Below, piece after piece: positions 36,776 through 50,900 of a stretch of 64,000 nucleotides of DNA. The position numbers and the translations under genes are program-made. Each line of letters begins with the position of its first letter. The first letter of the stretch is position 1. The notes beneath the pieces are model-generated. The model saw only the letters and a list, made by a program, of their open reading frames with translations. It had not been told where the DNA came from and did no database searches. This DNA comes from Vigna angularis (lineage: Eukaryota > Streptophyta > Magnoliopsida > Fabales > Fabaceae), in contig NC_068970.1 in NCBI RefSeq assembly GCF_016808095.1, forward strand, positions 17,590,501 through 17,654,500. The letters run 5' to 3'.

Positions 36776-38177
36776 AAAGAAAAATGATATAGATATGTCT
36801 TACTCTTTACTTCTTATTTAGTTGCATTCTTAATTAGTACCAAATATAATTATAATACGATATGATAAATTTTTAATAAAAATTTTGTAGTGCATACACA
36901 TGTTTTTATTTGTTATGACAAAAAATAACTCAAATATAAGATTTTTAACATATCCAATGAAGCATGAAATTAAATATTTATAAGTGGTTTAATAATGACT
37001 TTATAAAAGATGGTACCATAGATAAAATAAATATTGTTAATAGATTTTAATATCATCTTAGAAAATAGAATTTAAGTCTATTTTAATCTTACAAAATCAT
37101 TTTGTAAAGTGTAGTTTATATCTGGATTATTTCATTTTTACTTATATTTAAAACATGTCGTCTTGATTTTCTTGGATAGTAATTAATACTAAATCCACTA
37201 GGTTAATTGAACCTTCTGGAACTATTGATTAAAATTAAGTGTTAACTCTGCTATATGTCTAAATGTATACATGTCTTCTAAACTCTAACATAGGTTTTGT
37301 ACAACTGAAAAAAAAAGTGAAGTTATACAACATCTATAATTGGTACAATAATGAATAGTTTAGTGGACCCTATCAACAAACTAATAATTTACATGCTATC
37401 TGATTATTTGAATTCAGTCTGATTAATTAATCTGTAAACCATGAAATGCTTTGCAAGTAAACCAATATTATTATATGTCGTCACAACAACTCATAAATTT
37501 GCGAATTGAATCATATTAAGGATTGATGGTGTTATTTTGGATACACACGTAGTTCAAAATGAGAACAAATGATTATATGAAATTGTGCTTAGGTGTAATT
37601 TGTAATCATATCTATCATATTGTTTGATTGTTTCATTAAATAAAAATAGAAGCGAGAAAGCTTTGAAAATTATATTAAAACTTTCCGTATAGAGCTTCTT
37701 ATGCCAAAATTGTAATGATCATATTCAAAATGCTATATAAAGGGTTCAAGAGGATTTTGAATTAACTAACCCTATATACATTCCACAACTTTTTATACAT
37801 TAGACGATTTTCAATGAACGATCTAATCCTGTATTAATCTCCTATATTTTATTTGATTAAATCGATTATCCTGTAATTTTGATTTCATATCTAATATATA
37901 AAATTTCTAACACAAATAAAAAGAAAATAAAAATTTTGATGACACAAAAATTAGTATAGAATATGATTAAAGGAAAGATATAAATGATTTGAGAAATTTA
38001 GAATGAAATTTAAGAGAATGCGATAGCTTAAAAATTGATAATATTCATAAAAGTAATATATGAAATAATTAAAATTTTAATTTATATATTAAACCTAAGT
38101 TAAAATTTTAATATTTATTCTTTATCCCTTCTAAACATAAAATATTTGGTTCTTAGAAATTAATACAAAATTATAAA
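35399..38177. other. Cyclin promoter side and AT-rich intergenic DNA
   Basis: The 35400-35850 part is moderately GC-rich and should hold the cyclin leader and promoter; no clear TATA box was fixed. From 35850 on it is AT-rich without genes, with a (TA)n array at 36728-36773. Confidence 0.5.
36728..36773. repeat. (AT)n microsatellite
   Basis: About 46 bp, uninterrupted. Confidence 0.95.
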
Positions 38178-38279
38178 TGTAACATCCCAGATTATATAGA
38201 AATATATAATATAGTAAGTTCACATTTTTAATATAATAGAACAGTTAGAAAAAGACTCTAATAAAGCATTAAAGTTACA

Positions 38280-38340
38280 GTCATCCCAAAAGAAGTATTA
38301 ATTTATTTCAAAATCATCCCAAAAGAAGTATTAATTTAAA
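38280..38340. repeat. Short direct duplication in the LTR
   Basis: The phrase catcccaaaagaagtatta occurs twice in this stretch, about 39 bp apart. Confidence 0.8.
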
Positions 38341-39109
38341 ACTTTAAACGCATTAGAGTATTTCAAAATCAACAGGAACAACTAGGAATCCTAACTAGAC
38401 TAAGCGGCAGGGTCATCTCCTTCCAAGGCCTGCTCCAGAGGCACCTCATCCACCTCTGCTCACATCCAAGTGGATGATCATTGCAAAAGAAAAGCACACA
38501 CAAGCAAAACACAACACAGAACCAAGGGTCAACTAGATATACAAAAATCATGTTATAATAATCACATACAATATGCAAATAAAGACAGATATACTAGACT
38601 ATACAAACATGACTTGTTGCACTTTAAACTTGACTCGTCCAGACTTAGAATGATTGTCGAGCTATGACAGGTCATGCACTCGTGGTGGCTTCTACTGTTT
38701 TGCAAAGCCGTTGCCAATGGGTTTCACCCTACCACACTCACGAGGTTAGTCCGTTATCACTCACCTTGGGCCATACTGGAAGCACCCAAGACTAGGACCT
38801 CCTGCTATTCCTCACCACATGGTTCAATCCTCTCTACTTGAAAATGAAAAACCATTGGAGCATCAGGATAACCCCCAAGACTGAGTTACCATGCAAATCA
38901 TTCTAAAATACACCAAGGGCACCACCATGAATCCTCTCCTTGAGGAGTACGAAATTACGTCCAATAACCACACTTTGTTACATTCAACAACCAAACATGT
39001 CTCATACATTCACATACTTTCAATGAAATACAATTACCACCATCATACTATGCATTTTGTTCATGCCACACACTTAATTCAACCAAAGAGAGAGAGCAAA
39101 AGAGAAGAC

Positions 39110-39540
39110 TAGACTCAGAATTCGCACAACGCACCCTCACTCGCAAGGCGAATTAACTCGTTGAGGTGTTGTACCTCATGTCCCTCGCATAGCGCACCCA
39201 CTTAATTCGCTATGCGAATTAACTCGCTGAGGCTACAAGCCTCAGGTCTTCTCGCATAGCGAACCCAAGTCGCTATCCGAGAGCTTAAACATAGACCAAC
39301 CCCCCCTAAAACTCTCGTTATGGTATGCGCCCAATTCGCCTTTCGAATTAAACTCGTAGTGGCTCCAGGTCACCATCAGTCGCACAGCGACTTGATTCGC
39401 TATGCGAATCACCAAACAGAGAGCACACCCTCTAGTCATTCGCATAGCGTGCCAACTCGCACAACGAATGACCCAAACAGTGAGCACTCTCTACAGGGAT
39501 TCGCTATGCGAGACAGCTCGCATAGCAACTCTGCATCATC
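39110..39540. repeat. Palindrome-rich subrepeats inside the solo LTR
   Basis: The units vary around 'ttcgcatagcgaa(t)taactcg' and the palindrome attcgctatgcgaat. They occur at least ten times between about 39118 and 39532, at irregular spacing (for example 39121, 39185, 39209, 39251, 39397, 39438, 39501). Confidence 0.8.
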
Positions 39541-40675
39541 TACAGAACACAAGTTCTGCAGAATCAGACCCTCATATCCCCCCTTACCATTTCTAGGCCT
39601 TTCCTCCAACTTTTAACACCTCTAATTCATGTTTTAGACCTAATTAAACTTATCTAAATGATTATAAACGTTCCTACTACAATTCTAAAGTGATTTAGAC
39701 TCAAATTCTACTCTAGAACACCAAAATCAACAACTTAGGGACCCAAATCCAATTCTACTACTTGTAACTTGTTTTAGACCAGTTTGAGGTTCCTAACAAG
39801 TCAGAATTGACCTATCTGAGCTACTCAAACAGCACAAGAACACACAAGACCTCCAGTGCCCAAAATCACTACCTCACTTCCTCTCAAGTGACCCAAAACA
39901 CTACCAATCCTCTTAACTTTCAACATACAGCTGCTACCTTAGATTTTACTCATCTAACATCCTCAGTTGCAGTCACACAACACGTTTAAATCAGTTCACA
40001 AGCATTAGTTCACAGATTCACAGATGAACATTTCAGCACATATCATTCCATACACTCAAAACATAAAAATGCAACCCAAACAACACAATGATGCATAAAT
40101 CAGTTCATACACCTAACATATAACAACTTATAAGAAAGTATTATAACTCCCCTTACCTCAAAGTTGAACAGTCCAGCTTACAACACTGCTTCCACAATAC
40201 CCTACTCGGTGAAGAACCTAAGAGTACCCTACAACCACCGAAATGGTGATGGAAACAACTCTTAGAGCTCGAAATTTAGCAGAGAACAGAAAAGGAAAAA
40301 CACAAGACGCATGCAACCAACAAAGATTGCATGTGCTAGGTTTAAGAACGAATAAGAGGTTGCATGCAGGGACTTACCAGCCTAGAACCCAAAACGAATC
40401 GGACAGTTGTGAAGCTCTCTACATCACAGACGTTTGAGCGCCACCTGATCGGAAATCCACTGACTTAAAGAGAAGAAATGGAAGTGAGAAGACATAGATG
40501 TGGTAGAGAGAAGGCATAGAACTTTGAAGAACTGAGGTTTAGAGAGAATGAAAATAGGCTAATGAACCAAACTGTTCAGAAATTCATATTTATATTAAAA
40601 TACTAAATCTGATTCTATTAATCTAATGCACCAATCCACTCTTTTAAATTTCAATTTTTAGGTTCTCACAATAAA

Positions 40676-43600
40676 TGTCTAAATTTAAGAATGTACATCA
40701 ATATTTATTCATTTTAAACAGATTTATTTATAATGAAAATGAAAACGATAAATTTTGTAGGTTTATATTTTTAAAATGTTAAATATGGTATTAAAAGAAA
40801 TTCTTTAAAGGTTTATAAGTCAAATTTTGAGTAGTTTTTTTACTTAGTTTCTCTTAACCAAATTTTCTTTAGTACAATATATAGTAATTGAACTGGTCAC
40901 TGTATCACTTTATCATTTTTTTAGTTTGACCAATCACCTCGATATAGTTTTCAAAACAGAAAGTATAGGTAACATTAAACTCATAGTTTTTTTAAACAGA
41001 ATTTCAAATTTAAGTCTTATAGATGCGGAAAAGGTAATTGAAAGATACGATTCCCATACCAGTTAGGGACTATTATAACCTTGGCGAATTTATAATAAAA
41101 AAAACAATTTAATTATATTATAAAATTCATTGAAATAAGTTTCAATACCTTGATCAACAATAAATTAAAATAAAATTAACAAAATTAAAGTTCTTATATT
41201 ATTAGTGTAACTTTTTATATTAAAAATAAAATATATTTATATTTATTATAATAAATCGATTTTTTTAAGGTAAAAGACAAAAGCAAAACTTAAATTCCGA
41301 TAAAAACAATTTTATAATAAAATATTATACATTATAATTAAAAAATAGGTAAACCTTGGTCCTTATTATATATGTCGGTTTATTTTTGTCGGAAAAGAAA
41401 ACTAACAAAAATATTAAGTCGTCGCAAAATTTAGTTATAGTAGTGTCGATAGCTAAAAAGTAATACTCCTACTTGGTAAGAATAAAAGATTAACAATGGA
41501 AGTGGACTTACTTAACTTTTGTGTTGCTTAAGATAACTTTTTATCATCTAAATTTAGCTAAAATTTAGAGTTAGTTTCCTTATTTTTAGCATTATTAATC
41601 ATCAATAGAAAAGTGTACTCATATTTATGTATTAAATAATTACTGATTGAGTATTCCTCAATGATCCATATTTTAAATAATACATTTTTAAGCTTAATAT
41701 AATAGAACAGAAATGGATGGAAGGAAACACTTGCATATTGCTGCATGGAAAAAAAAAATTGATATATAACATTATTTGATGGATGAGTAACCTAAAAAGA
41801 ATAAAGTTAAATTAAAATTGAAAAAATATTTTGATGTTTGTTCGAATATCTCTCAAATCCAGGACCACTCTAGAAATTCACAAAGCTATCTAAAAGCAAT
41901 ACATCAAACTCTTTAAAAACCAAGAAACCAATTTCCTTATTCTCATTTTCGAACACCGATTCCAGTCCCATTATTCCTTACAGATTTGCTTATTGGCCTT
42001 AGGGTAGAGGTTGTTCTTTTTTTATACTTAAATATACCTAACCATGCTTATGTTTCTGGTCTCTATCTTACTTTGGCCAATTATGTTCTTATTGCTAAGA
42101 AAACATGGCCAGACTTGTCCATAACCTCTATGTTATAAAGTTTGGTTGAAAGAGAAATAATTAGTAGTTGCAAAAACAGACTTCCATAATTTTTCTGATT
42201 TCATCTTTTATTAACCAATAGTTTGTAATCATTCTTTCAGAATGATTATGCTCATTCTTTAGTTTTGCATGTTCCTACTTTTAATTGTTATGAAGCAGGT
42301 TCATTGTTAACACCTACCTAATCACTATAAACTAATGATGAATATTTTATGAAGAGAATATGACAATTTGCATGCTAATTACTCCTTTTTGTTTGTTCAT
42401 TTTTTTATTGTCACTTTGGGTAAGTGATGGCTTATGTTTGCAAATACTGTGCATTGAAGTTTGCCTAAAATGGTTTGGTTACCTGAAACAATAGATGGAG
42501 TATGGGAAAATTTGATCAATTAGAAGATAGTTTGATTAAATGGTTAGATCAATTAGTTTAAAGAATATAGATCATGCCTATGTGTCACCCTCTATGAATG
42601 GATTTATTATCTGTTATTGCCTAATAATGGTTGAAACTAGTACTAGCTTCTACAAGATGCTTATATGGGTCTTGCCTATAGGTTTGATTTTGTCTCATGA
42701 TTTCCATGGGTTTTGAGTAATAGGAACATTTTTAATGAGGACAATAGACTACTTACGAATAATAATTTTGTGTTGTTGGATGCAAATTCTATGCTTTTAG
42801 GTAGTCTGTACTCATTCAAGGTACTTAATGTGTGTAGCTTTAAAAAGGCTTTTGATAGCTATGAGGAGCCTTTTGCATCTAAAACTTGGAGTGCTTTAGG
42901 AAATGCATAACATTGACCCACAGGTTGTTTTGTATGTCTAGTAAATCTTCATTGGTGATGATAAGTTGATATTTTCTTGTGAGTATTTGATTAGCGTTGG
43001 TATTGTGTTATGCTGTTTTCTTAAAGATGAATTAAGAAGTGAAACATGCTTCACTGTGGACAAAAGGACTTCTACACTGCCATAGTAGTTAGTTATAGTA
43101 TGTAGACTGTTCCTCTCATATGAGATTATATCATCTTTTATCCAATAGATCCCAACTCTACTCTCATATTATATCATCTTTTATCCAATAGTTAGTTATA
43201 GTATGTTTACTCATCTGTCATGTTACCTCATCTACAATATTGCATCTGCATGTGCTCTGATTGACTCTTTACTGCCCCACATTGAGGATTAAAAGTGCTA
43301 TGCATAAATAAATTTGACACTTTACAAATGATGTAAGGTATGAAATAAACCAAATTGATTCTATTTATCAAATATTAAGACTTAATTTAGTAAAAAGCAA
43401 AAGTTCTAAATTTAAATATACAGATCAAATTATTAATTAAACATCTTTTTTTCTTTTTGCTTATTTTATACTATTTTCGTTTTCTCTCCTTTACCACAAA
43501 GCTTAGAAATGTTGTTTTTGTGTTGTATTACTTTTTTTTCCTTAGAACAAGAATTGTAGGTAGTTCGGTTTACTCCAAAAACTAAAATGCCCGATTACTC

Positions 43601-45147
43601 TCGGTTAAAAAAGAGCTGTGTATTATAAATGGACGCTCCTTGCTTCAACTTACAATAAAAAGCGAAAACTAATATTCAACTTACATAATGGAAACTTATT
43701 TATTTGTTGATGAAGACCAATTTCTACATGAGTTAATATTACAAAAACTACGCAAATAGGGGTGTAAATAGCAGTCCATTTAGGTAAGTCCAAGCCTAAT
43801 AGATAGAAATGTCAAAGCCCAAAAGGATGTATACATTTCAATTGATATGGATCTCAACTAAATCACGAGCATGTGACGCATAGGTTGGGAAAAAAATCAA
43901 GGGAATGATGACAAGTGTTTTGTCAAATAGCAAAAGATCATGTACATCCCATTTGAAATAAATCTCGAGTCATTAATCATGAACATCTTCATGCATACGC
44001 AGGCAAAAAAAAAAGAGAAATAAAGGAAATGATGAGAAACGAAATGGTAGAGAAGTAGGGATCATAATTAAGCAAGGACCACAGGAAAGTTTGATAAAGT
44101 GTGGTGTAGATTGAAGTGATGGGTAATTTGACGTAAGGAATTAGTTAACAATGGGTTTAAAATAAGGTATATAACAATTTATTTTCATGCTATTATGGGT
44201 TTTTCCCTGCCGGCTATGCCTCTTCAATTGTATCATCTTTCTTAGTTACTAAGACAAAAGTGGATAGATCACCAACGTCAGACCCAATGATGAGGACAAA
44301 CAAATAACTGAATTAATAACACCGTTTCCCGCACGTTCAGTCGCTTCCTCATTCCCAAAGTCAACAACTTAACGTTCAATCACCGGAAAATAACCAAATT
44401 TCTAACGATATGCATTTCAAAAAATTGGAAACTCTATCAGACGATAACATCAACTCAACCTCTCGTTTGTTCTTAGTTAATTATCAATCTTTAAAACAAT
44501 TAATTATGTGATTAGGAAAAATCAAAATTATAAGTTTGTTCGGCAGAGGTTGTTATTGTATCACCTTCGCCTAATGCTTTTAAAACCACCACCTTGTCCC
44601 GTTGACTATTGCATTGTGACTTCTCGTGGGTCATAGAGTCGAAATTTGACAGGGCCAAGGAGTTAGCATTCCATTACCAACGTAAACAATTACGATATAT
44701 ACTTCTGCCGCCAAAGATTCATGGCTAAAGCTTGTTATATCGATAGTTTAACAATAAAGATAATTTTCTGCGTCATTTGTATTAAGACTTATATTTCTGT
44801 ACCCAAAAGTTTCAGATCTAGATTTAATTAAGAAAGAATTACACTCAACGTGTGTATTTAGATTCAGCCACACATTGTTATATATAATCACGAAAAAAAA
44901 CACAACTCAAGTAGGACCTGTATACTCAAACTTCAAAAAACATTGTGATTACTAACTGCCAAAAGTTTCAATAATTGCATGAAAATAAAATCATTATTCT
45001 TGTAGAAAACTAAATCGAAATCATTATTAGCAGGAGCTTTTTAAGGACATGTAGAGGTTGTGCTCAAGAACTTATCAGTATGTACATGTATATTAAACTT
45101 AATTGTGATGCAATCCAATAAAAAAAAACATAGATAAATTCATTACT
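40676..45147. other. Intergenic DNA, no gene assigned
   Basis: Mostly AT-rich. The part 41840-43270 is slightly less so, but I found no exon chain; a 65-residue frame at 42713-42910 has no family resemblance. Near 43115-43200 'atatcatcttttatccaata' is duplicated with about a 55-bp offset. A CACTA-like tip (tatagtagtg, near 41440) may mark an old element. Confidence 0.4.
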
Positions 45148-45266
45148 TGTTAGAAGAAGACTTTAAGCCTAACTCAACCCTGCAAAATTACTTTATAGTG
45201 TGAGGTTTGCACCCACTTATAAACTATGAATTAGTTTTATCTTTAGTCGATGTGGGACTTCCAACA
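45148..45266. mobile_element. Small solo LTR or TRIM-like element (candidate)
   Basis: The 119-bp stretch has tgttagaag at its left end and cttccaaca at its right. The flanks are ttact and ctact, a 5-bp duplication with one change. Inside is 'aagcctaactcaaccctgc' with 'gtcgatgtgggacttccaac', phrases I recall as common in legume dispersed repeats. The shortness suggests a terminal-repeat-in-miniature type LTR. The recall is not a search result. Confidence 0.5.
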
Positions 45267-45639
45267 CTACTTTCTTTTTTATTTGTATGATTCAATGTTT
45301 AAGCCAATAATTGCATTATATGTTTTGATTTTGAAGAAACTGAAATATATAATAATAAAATGTCATTTTTGAAAATTTTATGAATATATAGGTTTGGTTG
45401 TAAGAGAATCTAAATCGTATATTTTTTTTATATTAGTTAATATAGAATCTAAGGACGTATTATAATTTTTAAAATTTATTTAAAATCTTATTTTTCTTTT
45501 ATTGTTTTTAAGAGGACATTTGACCTCAAATTTGACATAACTAAGTTACATATGTTCTTTTTACCTCGGTTCTATTGACAACTGGGGTCTAAAGGTAATA
45601 AAAAATTGTCATTCTGATTTATCTAAGTAAAGATGAATT

Positions 45640-45755
45640 TGATGCAGTTTGATCAAGGTTTGATGCAACTTAGTCAATATCGGGTACAGCTCGACTAAGG
45701 TCGATACAACTTGAACAAGGTTGATTACAGCTCCACTAAGGTCGAATACAACTAT
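45640..45755. repeat. About 41-bp tandem units
   Basis: The phrase cagctc(g/c)actaaggtcga recurs with a 41-bp offset (45687 and 45728). Related 'tt(g/c)a(t/a)caaggtt' half-units lie between. Confidence 0.6.
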
Positions 45756-46987
45756 TTTTTTATTTGTTACTTTTTAACAGGACATATGACATCAATTATT
45801 TAAAATAACCATTCTCATATGCATTTTCTGCTTCAATTGTTTATTAGAACAAGTGAGACCAAAAGGTAGATTAAAAATTCAAAATTATTATTTCTTTTTA
45901 TTTTTCTGAATAAGATATGACCTTAATTTTTTGAACAACTGATGTCATATGTACTTTTTGTTTCGATTTAGTGAACAACAGAGGCCAAAATGTTGGTTAA
46001 AATTTCAAAATTGCTATTAAAATTTATAATTTTTTATTTATACTACCCTTTAGATTTCGGTTTTACGAATAATCAATGTCATAGAGTAGATATTGTTTTG
46101 GTTATTAGAATAACTGAAGTCATATGTCTTTCTAAGGTTAATATTTCTTAAAAGAAACTGAGGTACTTTTGCAGTTTTCTTCTTTCTTTCATCTCCTCAT
46201 ATCAACACCGCGTCACTACATAGATTCACTACCTCTCTAAATGCCACCATCACTACGTCCTCACACCTTTCGTTCCTTGTTGTGTTGCTTGTGTCATTCG
46301 TCGTGTCCGCTGCCATGGTGAGCATGTTTCTCGTTGTTTCTTTTTTGTGTTTTTTGTGGTTGTGTTTTTATATTTTGCTCGTGTCTTGCTTTGTTCATTG
46401 GTTCTTTGCTTTGCATTATTGATGGTTTAGGAGCAAAGATGAATATGATGTTTGATATAAGTATGATGTTTAGGAGCAAATATGAATATGATGCCTCAGA
46501 TGAATATGTTGTTATAATTTTGTTAAGATTTAAAGATAAAAAAGTGACTATATGTGGTGACCTACCTCACTTAGAATGTTGTATTGATGTTGAAAGAATT
46601 TGTCTAGACCATCTAAATAAATTTTAATTGAAGGTCCTGTCACAGCAGTTCTCCAAAACACAGGTATTGATGCATCATTCTCCATTGTTGTTCGTCTTTC
46701 ATGCTCTCATGTTCCTATTATTATCTTGAAAATTTATTTTTTATATGAGCATATTATTTTTTTAGTATGTTGTTTATTTCTTGAATGTTGGATATGTGAT
46801 TAATTATATGCTTATTATGTTGAATTAGTCTTAGTTTTCTGTTTGAGATTCAATAAAAAAAATTATATATTGTCTCAGCTTTTATAAGAAATGCATTTTT
46901 TTAAGTTAATATAAGAGGAGTCAGTACTAATAATATATAAGTATTAAATCTTGAATTGTCCATTTGACAGTTTAAAAAGATTAATCA

Positions 46988-46989
<2 letters not shown>

Positions 46990-47027
<38 letters not shown>
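46990..47027. repeat. (TA)n microsatellite
   Basis: About 38 bp, uninterrupted. Confidence 0.95.
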
Positions 47028-47028
<1 letters not shown>

Positions 47029-47900
47029 TTTTTTTTAAATTCATGAATATTTGCTAACTATATTTTGTATTGATCTTCAGCTTAACAATTGATTATGAAT
47101 TATAATTACTTTTATTTCATCTAACTATAATACCAATGCAAAATATTAACAAAATTTCGTGAAATTTATGAGACGTTGTTTAAAATTGATATGCACAATA
47201 AATTAAATAAGTGAATCTTCTTAAATGTGATATGGTCAAACCTTGAATACAAAAGCAATTAAGGTGATAATTCATTTAAAGATTATGAAAATTGTATGAA
47301 CAATTTCAGTATATATACATTGGATTAACTCATCCCGCATTAGTGTTGAGTATGAGAGAGCACTATAAGAACTTATATAATTTGCACAATGTAATGCGGG
47401 TAGAAGTGATAATGAAGTGAAGTTTATATATATTTTTGTCAATGAATTGAATGAGAAAAAGTTGAACACAACCAAAATTAGAAAACAATTTATCTCTTAT
47501 GATTTTTTTCAAAGTTATACAACATAGACATGACACAACAAATTAATAGACTTTCCAAATCGAACTGAACATGTTGTCAATTCCACCATAAAAGATCAAC
47601 TTGAAGAAAAAAAATTAGAAGACATGAAATGTTGGCATAAAAACTTTTGTTTGAAACCAATATCTTTAAAATTATATAATTATTTTAAATCATAAAAGAT
47701 ATATGAAATTAATCATGAGTAGAATCGAGGCTAAACAAACATTTTTTTGTTTATTGTTTCGGTTTTCTTAACCAAACAAAATGTTAACTTTTTTGTTTCA
47801 GTTAATAATTGATGTCAAAAGTCCTCTCTTTTACATTATTTTAATATATTTCAATTATAGAAATCGAAACCCATTGTTAAAAATAATTATTGTGATATCT

Positions 47901-50900
47901 CTTCTTAGATGAAGATTATTCATATAGGTAACATTGTCCAGACTATTACACCTAACTTACAGGAATTGTTCTCTAAATATATGGAAGACATATTTAATAT
48001 ATATTTTCTATATTAATAATATAGAAATATATTTATAATATAAAAACAGTTAATATCAATAATTTTATTTGAAAAAATAAAAAATAATGCAAGATGAAAT
48101 AAAACGAGATAAGTTATTTTAAATAAACTTTATAGTTACTGTGTGAAGACAAAATATATCCAATTTTACTATCTTGAATCGATACAAATTAAACTGTTTT
48201 TATTTCTTTTAAAAGGATTTAAACTGATTATTCATATATTAAAAAACTATAATATACATAAAAATAATAAAAAAAGAGTAAATATCAAAATCTTACGAGG
48301 GAAGTGTACAGAATATATATACTCGTGCATGAATTATCAGAATTTTTTTTAAGTCTAGTGATTACTTATAAAAGTAATGGAAATCTAAATTTATAAAATA
48401 AAATATTCTTTTATTTAAGGGATAACGATACCAGTATATATAATTGACAGGAGATCGATAATTACATTAATCTAAAATTCAAATAACATGTAACTATAAA
48501 ATTATTGATTTAAGGAATAAATTGATGTGGATTTAAGAAATTATTTTACCTCCCAAACACCTATATAATAGTTTTTAATTTCATATATTTACTTTCACGA
48601 TAAATTATAAGTCTCTTTTTTCATTCTATGCATTTTATACTATATATAAATATTTGTACATCTTATTAAGTTGACTTTATAATAGTTGACTTTCTACATT
48701 CTACGTTATCTCTTTTATTCTAAATCTAAAATATAATTTACTTTTAATATATCTATCACTACAAAAAATATCTTTAAATAGCAACTATTTTAGAGATAAA
48801 AAATAATTAGTCAAATTAATTTAAATACTATTTTCTAAACTAAAAATTATTAATTTTTAAATAGATACTGTTATAATTAATAATTAATTAGACTATAATT
48901 AGTCATTAACATTATAATTAGTCATTAACATTAGTTATCAATGTTTTATTTACCAAAATAATTAGTATTAATTACTAAGATTTTTTCTATAAATGTTATG
49001 TCTAAACAGCACTCAACTACTTCATTGAATCTAAACCCTATCAATTATGTTCTTTGTCCTCCTATTCAATCTATACCAAATAAGGACTCTAGCATAGGTA
49101 CATGTCATTGATGAATTTACGATATTCTCTTATTTTCTTTCAACCATTCATGTTATCCCGTTTATTTTCACTACTCCTAACATAATTGAATCTATGACTG
49201 AATATGCTGATATAATTATTACATATTTTTGCCTGTAAATAGACTTCATAAATAAACATTATCATATCATTTTTCTTTTGTAGAGTTACTATATTAAAAA
49301 CTTTGGCATTGATATTGTCACTGCTTACAAGAATCACACGCAGGGTCGCATTGGTGACAACGTAGATGAGACATTAATTATAGTCATAATAAAAAATAAA
49401 TAAAATCAAACGAAGTTTCCGGCTATATTTTATTTAAAAGTCGTGCTTTTGAATCACAACTTAACTTAATTATGCGTAATTAAAAAATAAAGCAGTGAAC
49501 CAAAATATAGTTTTATTAAATATAAATTAAAAATTAAAAATAATATTTTGAAATTTTATTTATAGTGATAGATTCCTTACTCACCCATCGTCAATCTCTT
49601 GATTTATATATCAGACTGACGATGAATTTGTAGAATATCATTTACCCATATCCTGTAGTGTTGGTAAGGTACAACGAAAACTAATGTCTTGTATATATAC
49701 ATGTGTAATTGTTCAGGGAGATATAAGGTTAGCTTAATAGTAAAATTAGAAAAAATGGTAGAAGGAATAATGGGTTCAATTTTCTTAATTAATAAATACT
49801 AAGAATTAATATTGTTGATAAAGAAAATCTCACTTGACTAATTGCTTATCAGTAATCAATTTGAATCTGAGTCATTAATAAGATCCCATTCATGCTATAA
49901 CTATAGAAAAAAAAATAGAATCTATATAATTTAATTAGTAGAGAAAAATCACGAATGACGCCCCTTGTTATAATTAATCACAAACAAGGTGAGGTAATGA
50001 AGAGTTGTGAAATTTACGAAATAGTAGAACACAATTATGAGTGTTTTAGTTTCATATCTCTCTTGGATAGAATACCGTTTTGTTATTTTGAAGCGAAATC
50101 TTATTAATACAATCTATTCCTTATGAAAATTTTAGAATAAAATTTATGTATTTCAACAGATTTCTAAAAATATATTATTGATATAAAAAATATAATTTGT
50201 GTTTTACCTTTAATCTAATTATTAATATATATTTTTTGTAATGTAGCAAAAAAACAAGGTACAAGACATGAGAAAGGAGCATCCTGCTCGCTGGCCATGG
50301 ATTATGACCAAATTCCGGAACCGTCCCGTTTAGGGAACATTGCATTACATTGCGTATCAATCTATCACACTGTGTCAGTCAACACACTCAATCCACCTAT
50401 AGTCTATACACAATATACAACGGGCATTACTTTTGTCTTTGGGCTCGTAAAATTAAAGGAGTTCCATCATTCTTCGTAAGAGAAAAAAAACATTTAAAGT
50501 TATTAATGCATGCAAATTAATAAAACTGACCGTCACTAACAGTATTAACGTATACAAAAATTCCACCACCACACACTTCCGCCAAGTTGCAGATTTAGTT
50601 AGGAGAGGTTTTGATAAGTAATCCTAAATACTAAAATATACAAATGCAATTGAAACAAACTACGTAATAAAATGGAAAAATATAGGCGCGTTTTTCACAC
50701 ATAAAATTTGTGACAAGGAACTATAAAAGCGAAGAATCACTTATATGTGGTAAAGGAAATTTAACTGGTGATGAATTTAAGAATTTAAAATTGAAGATAA
50801 GGCGTTGAAGTTGTGGTGGGTCAGAATGAGAGATGGGTCACGAGTGAAGCTGAGCAGGGAAAGTAATGACTACCGAACCCATTTGCAAAATTACTTTTCC

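Larger units (their letters stand above)
38178..40670 (-). mobile_element. Putative solo LTR, 2.49 kb, Ty3/gypsy type (Tekay/Del-like ends)
   Basis: The segment starts tgtaacatcccag and ends aggttctcaca, so it has TG..CA ends. It is flanked by the identical 5 bp ataaa (38173-38177 and 40671-40675). A perfect 5-bp duplication without any internal gag-pol is what a solo LTR leaves after recombination between LTRs. Read on the minus strand it would end in ctgggatgttaca, as many plant Tekay-type LTRs do, and it has a TATA-like box (aatataaatatg) near 40585-40600, so minus is the likely transcription direction. It is more GC-rich than its surroundings. Frames inside (38369, 38470, 38891, 39242, 39320, 39807, 40243) are incidental. 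Confidence 0.8.
45530..47900. mobile_element. CACTA-like subterminal-repeat region (candidate non-autonomous element)
   Basis: Units such as 'acctcggttctattgacaac', 'tttcgatttagtgaacaaca' and 'ttcggttttacgaataatca', spaced about 90-110 bp, occupy 45565-46140. Similar inverted units lie at 47730-47880 ('gaatcgagg', 'tttcggttttcttaacc'). The layout mirrors that of the element at 7110. No CACTA terminus was located. The middle holds a 97-residue plus frame (46334-46627) with a hydrophobic start. I do not recognise it. Confidence 0.4.

Noticed and set aside
38369..40437. Several 60-98-residue frames
   Set aside because: They lie inside the proposed solo LTR and have no shared frame or recognisable domain.
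42713..42910. 65-residue frame in a less AT-rich area, possible exon
   Set aside because: No flanking splice chain or family resemblance could be found; kept only as a remark in the intergenic entry.
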